A stretch of DNA of 6,228 bases, from the NCBI GenBank assembly GCA_035289805.1, contig DATDWC010000017.1:1-6228 (forward strand). The letters run 5' to 3'. The notes under the pieces are model-generated. The model had not been told where the DNA came from. It did not search any database and saw nothing but the letters and a program-made list of their open reading frames with translations. Positions 1 to 4,871 of this stretch are shown here, piece by piece. How positions within the stretch are numbered: position 1 is the stretch's first letter; every line of letters starts with the position of its first letter. The translations under genes were made by a program, and so were the position numbers. Source of the DNA: DATDWC01 sp035289805. GTDB taxonomy: Bacteria > Patescibacteriota > Gracilibacteria > Peribacterales > Peribacteraceae.

Positions 1-51
1 GGGGAGTATAACACACGGTCCCCCTCCCCGCAGGAGCGGATCACATGCCGA

Positions 52-132
52 TTCGTAGAGACGCCCGTTCCAAACGCGCCTCTCCATGTATGAAAAAGCG
101 AATAAGACAGGAACAGAAGACAGGGCGTCTCA
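52..132 (+). repeat. Left REP-like palindrome with GTAG tetranucleotide
   Basis: The unit begins TTCGTAG (GTAG at 55-58). The arm GAGACGCCC (58-66) pairs with GGGCGTCTC (123-131) across a long loop. Inside the loop GTTCC (67-71) can pair with GGAAC (110-114), leaving a bulge. GTAG immediately 5' of a GC-rich stem is the hallmark by which characterised TnpA-REP proteins recognise REP DNA. The unit lies 12 bp beyond the transposase stop codon and matches the right flank in inverted orientation. Confidence 0.7.
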
Positions 133-144
133 AACCATCCCTTT

Positions 145-648
145 TCAATCCTCATCTTCACCATACAACCATGCCGCAGGATTTTCCCGAATGTAGCGTT
201 GCACACGTTCCAGATCCTTCGCGTTTCGAACAATGTGATCATGGAAACGGGGTTGCCACGCAAAATCCTTAAGACCCATGTTTCGAATGTCTTTTGTACA
301 CTCTGCTTTGAATTGATTGATGATAAGCCCAAGCGTCACGCCTTCCTTTTGTTCTGCAATAAAAAGAATTCCATGGAAATGATTGGGCATGATCTGCCAA
401 TCATCCAACGATACATTCGGATACCAATGGGGAATCATCTTCCAAAATTTCTCGATGACCCGTCCTCCCGGCGAGAGTTGTATAGCAGCTCCGGGTTCTT
501 CCTCAATCTCTACAATATCTCCAAAGAAACACTGCTTATTCTTCGTGCAGATTGTTACGGAATAATGTCCCGACGATGAATAATCCCATTCCTTCAAACG
601 TGCGGATGGGATGCGGTATGTTTTCCGGAAAAGACCTTCGGGGGTCAT
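145..648 (-). CDS. REP-associated tyrosine transposase (Y1 HUH, IS200/IS605-like)
   Basis: This 167-residue protein is a probable single-strand DNA endonuclease/transposase of the Y1 family. It opens with the family's usual N-terminal pattern (RLKEWDYSSSGHYSVTI, residues 17-33). It has the HUH metal-binding motif in MPNHFHGI (H90 and H92) and a WQPRFHDHIVR block at 131-141. It ends with YIRENP, where Y152 corresponds to the nucleophilic tyrosine of E. coli TnpA-REP. Length is close to E. coli RAYT (about 165 residues). All catalytic positions are intact and there is no frameshift, so it is probably active or recently so. It sits between inverted REP-like flanks, its likely substrates. No Shine-Dalgarno precedes the ATG; an extended -10 (TGATACGAT) puts the predicted transcript start on the ATG itself. 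No accessory tnpB/iscB-type gene is present. Confidence 0.9.
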   Translation of the reverse strand: MTPEGLFRKTYRIPSARLKEWDYSSSGHYSVTICTKNKQCFFGDIVEIEEEPGAAIQLSPGGRVIEKFWKMIPHWYPNVSLDDWQIMPNHFHGILFIAEQKEGVTLGLIINQFKAECTKDIRNMGLKDFAWQPRFHDHIVRNAKDLERVQRYIRENPAAWLYGEDED

Positions 649-654
649 GGTGTC

Positions 655-663
655 ATCGTATCA
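655..663 (-). promoter_or_regulatory. Extended -10 promoter of the RAYT gene (candidate)
   Basis: On the minus strand TGATACGAT (663 to 655) fits an extended -10 (TGn plus TACGAT, four of six matches to TATAAT). With standard spacing the +1 falls at about 648, the A of the ATG, predicting a leaderless mRNA. The motif is short and could be chance. Confidence 0.35.
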
Positions 664-681
664 TGCCCCTGAGCGCGTGCC

Positions 682-762
682 TGAGACGCCCTGTCATTCG
701 GCGAGCACCGATTCGGGTGTCATCCTTGGTGATTCAAAGTTCGGAACGGGCGTCTCTACGAA
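682..762 (-). repeat. Right REP-like palindrome with GTAG tetranucleotide
   Basis: This is the inverted partner of the left flank and has exactly the same length. On the minus strand it reads TTCGTAG then GAGACGCCC (756 to 748), which pairs with GGGCGTCTC (691 to 683). The GTAG corresponds to plus-strand CTAC at 756-759. The loop differs from the left copy except for short islands, so the two flanks share ends and spacing but not interior sequence. On the minus strand it lies upstream of the RAYT gene, starting 33 bp before its ATG. The sequence just outside it (760-767) is shared with the copy at 1671-1701. Confidence 0.7.
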
Positions 763-777
763 CGCCGAATTGCCTCC

Positions 778-930
778 CTAACGCAGTACAGGATTCTTGA
801 AAGCCCAATCAATTCTTTCCCGCTCCGCTTCTGCCATCATTTTCTCGATTAATTCAACAAGCCCCTTACCGGTGGGAAGCGGATATTGCTGTTGAGTCTT
901 GAGTTCCTGTGGTGGTGGAGAATCTTGCAT
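778..930 (-). CDS. Possible small protein, 50 residues, unknown function
   Basis: This minus-strand ORF is too short for many gene callers. It would encode a hydrophilic 50-residue protein: a proline/glutamine-rich start (MQDSPPPQE) followed by a charged, probably helical segment (LVELIEKMMAEAERERIDWAF, about 24-44) and a short tail. An in-frame ATG at 942 would add four residues (MLSV) and has a TTTAAT box at 948-953 just upstream; the frame is closed by a TAA right before it. No Shine-Dalgarno is seen. The amphipathic helix and lack of low-quality repeat translation make it more gene-like than the overlapping frames. It may be a real small gene or the preserved tail of an older gene disrupted by the neighbouring repeats. 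I do not recognise a family. Confidence 0.4.
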   Translation of the reverse strand: MQDSPPPQELKTQQQYPLPTGKGLVELIEKMMAEAERERIDWAFKNPVLR

Positions 931-960
931 CACGGACAGCATACAGCATTAAAAAAAACA

Positions 961-1000
961 CTCCACTCTCCCTCGGGGAGAGGGGCCAGGGGTGAGGGGT
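961..1000. repeat. Dispersed G-rich hairpin repeat
   Basis: CTCTCCC (966-972) and GGGAGAG (976-982) form a 7-bp stem with a 3-nt loop, followed by a G-rich tail to 1000. The sequence resembles a widely seen dispersed intergenic repeat whose false translation reads LTPGPSPRGR; that string appears in the minus-strand frame here. Function is unknown. It lies downstream of the 1106-1615 gene and upstream of the small ORF. Confidence 0.5.
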
Positions 1001-1020
1001 ACAGAACAATCTACAAAACC

Positions 1021-1066
1021 GCGGATCGAAGATCCGCTCTGCGTGTGGAAATAATTGACACACGCA
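1021..1066. repeat. Two adjacent inverted repeats (hairpins)
   Basis: GCGGATC (1021-1027) pairs with GATCCGC (1031-1037) across the loop GAA. Two bases further on, TGCGTGTG (1040-1047) pairs with CACACGCA (1059-1066) across an 11-nt AT-rich loop. Both stems are perfect. No T-run follows them, so a simple terminator is not obvious. Together with the hairpins at 966-982 and 1068-1086 they make a noncoding block with no supported gene. Confidence 0.55.
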
Positions 1067-1067
1067 A

Positions 1068-1086
1068 CGCAGGCCTTCGGCCTGCG
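1068..1086. repeat. GC-rich hairpin downstream of the 169-residue gene
   Basis: CGCAGGCC (1068-1075) pairs perfectly with GGCCTGCG (1079-1086) across a TTC loop. It lies 20 bp beyond the stop of the gene at 1106-1615, so it could end or protect that transcript, but it has no T-tract on either strand. It also resembles a recurrent dispersed repeat (false translation AGLRPAP on the plus strand), so repeat is the safer label. Confidence 0.5.
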
Positions 1087-1105
1087 CCTACCAATGAAAA
1101 ACTCA

Positions 1106-1615
1106 TCAATTTTCTTCAGATCTTTTCCCCAACACAAAATCAGCAAGATACGAATCAATAGCATGATGAAGTTCATCAATATTCGGATTGCGCATATCTA
1201 TGCCTATTTCCCTCATGAGCTCAAACAATGCATCTTGGTATGAATTTCTCATTACTTCTATGAGTTCATCAACAAGAACCTGACAAACTGCTATTGGCAC
1301 AGAATCATTGCGCATCTCTAAATCCTGTATGGGAATTATTACAGACGCTTTTTGGATAATCTCTGCTTCGGCTGCCCTGCTTTCCCTCAAGAGGGAAACG
1401 AAAGTCGCATAGGTACCTGCACAAAGACGACGAACAACTTCTTGTTGAATTTTTAATAGTTGCTCCGCTAATTCCGTCGAGTCTTGACCAAGATTTATCC
1501 TAATGATGAGATCACTTTCACCTTCATGGGTGAGCTCGGATTGTATCCGTTCCAGCATCCCTTTCGATATGGGCGCTTGAAGCAATTCCGGACCAATGCG
1601 ATCAAGGATTCCCAT
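1106..1615 (-). CDS. Hypothetical protein, 169 residues, helical, cytosolic
   Basis: I do not recognise this protein. It has no signal peptide and no membrane segment, and it looks mostly alpha-helical and acidic. An N-terminal part (1-30) leads into a short beta-like stretch (SDLIIRINLG, 35-44), then long amphipathic helices (about 48-90 and 106-138). The tripeptide MRN occurs three times, at 101-103, 122-124 and 141-143, about 20 residues apart. The reading frame is open throughout with a normal TGA stop. It reads in the same direction as ppsA, 74 bp downstream of it, but has its own AT-rich promoter, so it is probably transcribed separately. No Shine-Dalgarno precedes the ATG. By eye it is AT-richer than ppsA, which may point to separate ancestry. 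A real gene is likely; function is unknown. Confidence 0.7.
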   Translation of the reverse strand: MGILDRIGPELLQAPISKGMLERIQSELTHEGESDLIIRINLGQDSTELAEQLLKIQQEVVRRLCAGTYATFVSLLRESRAAEAEIIQKASVIIPIQDLEMRNDSVPIAVCQVLVDELIEVMRNSYQDALFELMREIGIDMRNPNIDELHHAIDSYLADFVLGKRSEEN

Positions 1616-1621
1616 AAGTAT

Positions 1622-1650
1622 TTTATAATATAATTTTTGAAATATTGCAA
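1622..1650 (-). promoter_or_regulatory. Sigma70-type promoter of the 169-residue gene (candidate)
   Basis: On the minus strand TTGCAA (1650 to 1645) and TATAAA (1627 to 1622) are separated by 17 bp in an AT-rich stretch. Standard spacing puts +1 at about 1615, the A of the ATG, so the mRNA would be leaderless; no Shine-Dalgarno is present. Confidence 0.5.
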
Positions 1651-1670
1651 GTAAAGCGATGTGAATTTTA

Positions 1671-1701
1671 TACGCCCTGCAGGGAGCCTCTACGAACGCC
1701 G
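1671..1701 (-). repeat. Orphan short REP-like copy overlapping the ppsA stop
   Basis: On the minus strand it shares the 14-base string CGGCGTTCGTAGAG (1701 to 1688) with the outside edge of the right RAYT flank. A compact hairpin follows, centred on the perfect palindrome CCCTGCAGGG (1675-1684), and then CGT as in the long copies. GTAG again lies directly 5' of the stem. It looks like a REP with almost the entire loop removed. Its CGG CGT TCG TAG supplies the last three codons and the stop of ppsA. It could also act as the ppsA transcript end, although no T-tract follows. Confidence 0.55.
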
Positions 1702-4128
1702 CTCCTTCCTTTCTTTTTCAAGAATCATCAACGTCGTCTTCAACACCGTATCCGGATTCAAACTAATCGAATCAATCCCCTCCTCTACCAGGAACGCTGC
1801 AAAATCCGGATGATCCGATGGGCCCTGCCCGCAAATCCCGATCTTCCGCTTCATCTTCTTTGCTGTTTTAATAACCTGCGAAACCATTCTCTTCACTGCT
1901 TCATTTCGCTCATCGTAGATATGCGCAACAAGGCTCGAATCGCGATCGACTCCGAGCGTAAGCTGCGTGAGATCATTTGAGCCAATGGAGAATCCATCGA
2001 AGACTTTGCTGAATTCCTCTGCGAGGATCACGTTTGCCGGAATCTCACACATCACGTAGACCTCGAGCCCGCCCTTCCCCTGCTTGAGTCCGCTCTTCTC
2101 CATTTCCTTGATCACCTTCTTCCCCTCCTCCACAGTCCTACAGAACGGCACCATCACCTTTAAATTCACGAGACCCATCTCTTCGCGCACCTTGCGTACT
2201 GCTTTGCATTCGAGGGCAAACGCAGGGGCAAACTTTGGATCGTAGTAGCGTGATGCCCCCCGCCAGCCAATCATCGGGTTCTCCTCCGAGGGCTCAAAGG
2301 CCTGACCACCGAGGAGCGTTGCATACTCATTACTTTTAAAATCAGAGAAGCGGAGGATCACATCTTTGGGGTAGAACGCAGCCGCGATCATGCCGATACC
2401 TTCCGCGAGCTTCGAGACGAAGTAATCCGTCGGGGAATCGTAGCCATTGATGAGCTCTCCGATCTTCTCTTTGATTTCTGCAGGCTGGTTCTTATAGGAG
2501 AGGAGTGCGAGTGGATGCACTGCCAGGGATTCTGTGATGATGAACTCCTCACGTGCGAGGCCAACGCCATCGTTTGGAATGAGGGAAGCACCGAATGCAG
2601 AATCCGGCGTTCCTACGTTCATCATGATCCTCGTCTTTGGGCGCTTGAGATGCTTGATGTTCGTCTTCTTTACGATGAATGGCAGTTTCCCCTCGTAGAC
2701 CCTGCCGACTTCCCCCTCGGCGCAGGAAACAGTGACAAATTGCCCGGTTTTGATATTCCTCGTTGCATCCTCACAACCAACAACGGCGGGAATGCCGAGC
2801 TCCCGGGAGACGATAGCAGCATGGGAGGTGCGTCCTCCTTTATTCGTCACGATCGCGGCGGCAATCTTCATGATTGGTTCCCAATCGGGATCGGTGATAT
2901 CGGTGATGAGAACTTCCCCTTTCTGGAACTTGGCGATGTCCTTCACACTTTGAATCACCCGTGCCTTCCCGGCGCCTATTTTGGCACCGACCGCGTATCC
3001 CTCCGTGAGAGTTTTTCCGGACTTCTTCATCTTGTACTCCAGAAGCACATCTCCTTTGTTTTGCGAGTGCACTGTCTCCGGTCGCGCCTGCACGATGTAG
3101 AGCTTCCCACTCTTCCCATCCTTCGCCCATTCCATATCCATTGGCTTTTGATAGTGATCCTCGATGATGCATGCCCACCGCGCGAGATCCAGGACTTCCT
3201 CATCCGTGATGGAGAACTTTTTACGATCGGGGAGCTCTACCGATTTCTCCTGCACCGGACTCGTGCCCTCCGAGGAATACACGAGCTTCTTCTTTTTAGA
3301 GCCAAGTTTCTTTTTAATGATCGGTTTGAACCCAGCTTTGAGTGTCGGCTTATGAACATAGAATTCATCCGGATTCGTGATTCCTTGCACGATGTATTCC
3401 CCCAGACCGTAGATCGAATTGATGAGCACCGCATCCTTAAACCCGCTCTCGGTATCGATCGAGAACATCACTCCAGAGGAGCTCATATCTGATCGCACCA
3501 TTTTCTGCACTGCAACGGAGAGTCCGATATCGAAGTGATTGAAGTGCTTATCTTCGCGGTAGCTAATTGCGCGGTTCGTGAAGAGCGAAGCAAAGCAGCG
3601 CTTCACATCCTGGAGGAGATGCGCATCACCACGCACATTGAGGAATGTTTCCTGTTGCCCCGCAAACGATGCATCGGGGAGATCTTCTGCGGTAGCAGAG
3701 GAACGGACTGCCACATCGAGGTGCGGCATTTTTTCGATCTGACAGAACTTCTTGTACGCAGCAACAATCTCCTCCTTTAAATCCTCCGGGAGCTCAGCCT
3801 CCAGAATTGTGTGACGCACCTTTTGACCGCGTCTCGCCAGATCCTCCACATCGTGGGTATTGAGTCCTTTAAGAATCCTCCGAATATCATCATCGATCTT
3901 CGCTTTCTTGATGAAGTAGAAGTACGCGTGTGCAGTGATCGCAAAACCATTCGGCACACGGACCCCTTTCTTCCCGAGCTTCCTGTACATCTCTCCAAGC
4001 GAGGCATTCTTCCCGCCGACGATCGGCACATCGACAATCCCAAGTTCCGAAAACCAGAGGATGAACTTTTTGCTCCTCGTGACTCTGGAAGTAAAATGTT
4101 TCTGGGTGTGGGGTGTGTGTTTCTTCAT
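1690..4128 (-). CDS. ppsA: Phosphoenolpyruvate synthase (pyruvate, water dikinase)
   Basis: This cytosolic enzyme converts pyruvate, ATP and water to PEP, AMP and phosphate (EC 2.7.9.2), the entry to gluconeogenesis. All three domains are present in order. The ATP-grasp domain (about 24-352) has VGGKNASLGEM at 37-47, VRSSATAEDLPDASFAGQQE at 141-160 and QARPET at 347-352. The swivelling phosphohistidine domain has GGRTSHAAIVSRELGIPAV with the phosphorylated H436. The C-terminal PEP/pyruvate TIM barrel (about 495-805) has GVGLAREEF at 521-529, IGSNDLTQLTLGVDRD at 715-730 and the catalytic cysteine in GICGQG (C766). Length 812 is close to E. coli PpsA (792). Residues 1-21 are a basic, His/Thr-rich extension before the usual start of homology; no alternative start exists before M47, and the promoter position supports this ATG. 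The last codons and stop come from a REP-like repeat. Pyruvate phosphate dikinase is the nearest alternative, but the motifs fit PpsA better. Confidence 0.95.
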   Translation of the reverse strand: MKKHTPHTQKHFTSRVTRSKKFILWFSELGIVDVPIVGGKNASLGEMYRKLGKKGVRVPNGFAITAHAYFYFIKKAKIDDDIRRILKGLNTHDVEDLARRGQKVRHTILEAELPEDLKEEIVAAYKKFCQIEKMPHLDVAVRSSATAEDLPDASFAGQQETFLNVRGDAHLLQDVKRCFASLFTNRAISYREDKHFNHFDIGLSVAVQKMVRSDMSSSGVMFSIDTESGFKDAVLINSIYGLGEYIVQGITNPDEFYVHKPTLKAGFKPIIKKKLGSKKKKLVYSSEGTSPVQEKSVELPDRKKFSITDEEVLDLARWACIIEDHYQKPMDMEWAKDGKSGKLYIVQARPETVHSQNKGDVLLEYKMKKSGKTLTEGYAVGAKIGAGKARVIQSVKDIAKFQKGEVLITDITDPDWEPIMKIAAAIVTNKGGRTSHAAIVSRELGIPAVVGCEDATRNIKTGQFVTVSCAEGEVGRVYEGKLPFIVKKTNIKHLKRPKTRIMMNVGTPDSAFGASLIPNDGVGLAREEFIITESLAVHPLALLSYKNQPAEIKEKIGELINGYDSPTDYFVSKLAEGIGMIAAAFYPKDVILRFSDFKSNEYATLLGGQAFEPSEENPMIGWRGASRYYDPKFAPAFALECKAVRKVREEMGLVNLKVMVPFCRTVEEGKKVIKEMEKSGLKQGKGGLEVYVMCEIPANVILAEEFSKVFDGFSIGSNDLTQLTLGVDRDSSLVAHIYDERNEAVKRMVSQVIKTAKKMKRKIGICGQGPSDHPDFAAFLVEEGIDSISLNPDTVLKTTLMILEKERKERRS

Positions 4129-4136
4129 TACCTATT

Positions 4137-4145
4137 ATTATATCA
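4137..4145 (-). promoter_or_regulatory. Extended -10 promoter of ppsA with adjoining TCACGTGA palindrome
   Basis: On the minus strand TGATATAAT (4145 to 4137) is a perfect -10 with the TGn extension; no good -35 is visible, as is normal for extended -10 promoters. Standard spacing puts +1 at about 4130, only 2 nt before the ATG (4128). The palindrome TCACGTGA (4143-4150) overlaps the TGn part, so a dimeric regulator bound there could block ppsA. The 54-bp gap must also hold the acylphosphatase promoter; TACACT at 4169-4174 is a weak candidate. Confidence 0.6.
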
Positions 4146-4182
4146 CGTGAGGCCTTAAAAACGAAGAGTACACTCACGCGCG

Positions 4183-4452
4183 ATGAAAGCGATTCACCTC
4201 ATAATCACGGGCCAAGTACAAGCCGTTGGCTTCCGCGCATTTGTGAAGCACCAGGCCATGCTCCTGGGGCTCACAGGCTGGGTGAAGAATTGTGAAGATG
4301 GGACTGTGGAAGTGTTTGCAGAAGGAGAGGAAGAAAAATTAGAGAAGCTCCAAGAGCTCTGCTCTGTTGGTCCAGATGAAGCTGAAGTAGACGATGTGGA
4401 AGTAACTTTGGAGCTCCCCGAGAACTACACAGCATTCGAGATTCGCCGCTAA
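4183..4452 (+). CDS. acyP: Acylphosphatase
   Basis: A small cytosolic enzyme of 89 residues, the usual family size, that hydrolyses carboxyl-phosphate bonds such as those in acetyl phosphate or 1,3-bisphosphoglycerate (EC 3.6.1.7). The signature loop GQVQAVGFRAF (10-20) holds the phosphate-binding R18, and GLTGWVKNCEDGTVEVFAEG (29-48) holds the catalytic N36. VGPDEAEVDDVEV follows at 64-76. The usual second glycine of VQGVGFR is replaced by A14, a mild change. The protein is rich in Glu in its second half. It is divergent from ppsA and followed 80 bp downstream by the CBM48 gene on the same strand, so the two may be cotranscribed. No clear Shine-Dalgarno is seen; GAAGAG at 4163-4168 is too far from the ATG. 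Confidence 0.93.
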   Translation: MKAIHLIITGQVQAVGFRAFVKHQAMLLGLTGWVKNCEDGTVEVFAEGEEEKLEKLQELCSVGPDEAEVDDVEVTLELPENYTAFEIRR

Positions 4453-4456
4453 AAAG

Positions 4457-4486
4457 GTCATCGACTGGCTGAAGAGTCAAGATGAC
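4457..4486 (+). repeat. Imperfect hairpin after the acylphosphatase stop
   Basis: GTCATCGACT (4457-4466) pairs with AGTC (4475-4478) plus GATGAC (4481-4486), with a 2-nt bulge and an 8-nt loop. It begins 4 nt after the TAA. No T-run follows, so it may be an mRNA 3'-end or processing structure in the acyP-CBM48 gap rather than a classical terminator. Confidence 0.35.
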
Positions 4487-4532
4487 TGTACGTAGTGGAG
4501 GCGTAGAGTAGAAAGAAATTCCCCCTCACTCC

Positions 4533-4808
4533 ATGAGTCCAATAGCAAAAAAGAGAGTCACATTCGTCTTCGATGCTCCGAACGCCAAAAAAGTAGCGGT
4601 CGCTGGATCATTCAATGATTGGAGTGCGAGTAAGCACACCATGGAAAAGCGAAAATCTGATGGATGTTTTTCCTGTGCAGTCAGCCTGAAGCCAGGACGC
4701 TACGAATATAAATTCATCGTGAATGGTTCTGAGTGGGTCACAGATCCCAAGGCAAAGGAGTGCTGCCCCGATGGGCAGGGTGGGATGAACTGTGTGTTAC
4801 ACCTCTAA
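4533..4808 (+). CDS. Stand-alone CBM48 / glycogen-binding-type domain protein
   Basis: The whole 91-residue protein is one carbohydrate-binding module of the CBM48/AMPK-beta type (isoamylase N-terminal-like immunoglobulin fold). Visible family features are KRVTFVFDAPNAKKVAVAGSFNDW (7-30, with the ligand-binding-type W30), PGRYEYKFIVNGSEWVTDP (54-72, with K60 and W68) and the closing DGQGGMNCVL (80-89). No catalytic domain is attached, so it probably acts as a small soluble subunit or targeting factor on glycogen-like alpha-glucan; this role is inferred from the family. It carries five cysteines (45, 48, 77, 78, 87), including a CFSC pair, which is unusual for this fold. There is no signal peptide. 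It is likely in a transcription unit with the acylphosphatase. No Shine-Dalgarno is obvious before the ATG. Confidence 0.88.
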   Translation: MSPIAKKRVTFVFDAPNAKKVAVAGSFNDWSASKHTMEKRKSDGCFSCAVSLKPGRYEYKFIVNGSEWVTDPKAKECCPDGQGGMNCVLHL

Positions 4809-4811
4809 AGG

Positions 4812-4871
4812 AAGCTCATTATACTATTCAGTTGAATAGTATAGTATTTGTCATCCGGTACTTATGAGCTT
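4812..4871. terminator. Nested inverted repeat between convergent genes (possible bidirectional terminator)
   Basis: The inner AT-rich perfect stem TATACTATTCA (4820-4830) / TGAATAGTATA (4833-4843) has 11 bp and a 2-nt centre. It is enclosed by an 8-bp outer repeat AAGCTCAT (4812-4819) / ATGAGCTT (4864-4871). It starts 3 nt after the CBM48 stop codon and its outer arm reaches into the 3' end of the MurJ-like gene. The position between convergent genes suggests a shared terminator, but the stem is AT-rich and lacks a good T-tract on either side, so a protein-binding site is also possible. Confidence 0.4.

Larger units (their letters stand above)
52..762 (-). mobile_element. RAYT transposase with inverted REP-like flanks (REPtron-like unit)
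   Basis: A single HUH/tyrosine transposase gene is enclosed by two inverted flanks of equal length (81 bp: 52-132 and 682-762). The outermost 20 bp are an exact inverted repeat (52-71 against 743-762), and the innermost 14 bp are another (119-132 against 682-695). The sequence between these ends has diverged strongly. Each flank is also a self-palindrome with a 9-bp stem. This layout matches the known arrangement of RAYT genes between REP palindromes. Mobility of the whole unit is not shown: RAYTs are usually described as single-copy genes that mobilise their REPs. No target-site duplication was recognised. Confidence 0.7.

Noticed and set aside
58..131. CRISPR repeat or classical IS terminal repeats
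   Set aside because: There are only two inverted copies with divergent interiors and no spacer array. Self-folding arms with GTAG fit REP better than ordinary terminal inverted repeats.
199..579. 126-residue plus-strand ORF opposite the RAYT gene
   Set aside because: It is antisense to an intact transposase with clear catalytic motifs; no domain seen.
886..1161. 91-residue plus-strand ORF containing AGLRPAPTNE
   Set aside because: It is a repeat translation on the strand opposite to the supported genes and has no recognisable domain.
949..1179. 76-residue minus-strand ORF ending in LTPGPSPRGR
   Set aside because: Much of it is the translation of the hairpin repeats at 961-1086, a familiar source of false proteins, and it overlaps the 3' end of the better supported gene at 1106-1615.
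2515..3492. 325-residue plus-strand ORF inside ppsA
   Set aside because: It lies wholly antisense to conserved PEP synthase domains and its composition is that of a reverse-frame shadow.
4487..4510. GTAG motifs between acyP and the CBM48 gene as another REP copy
   Set aside because: Several GTAG strings occur (for example 4504-4507), but no CGCCC-type stem follows and there is no TTCGTAGAG core.
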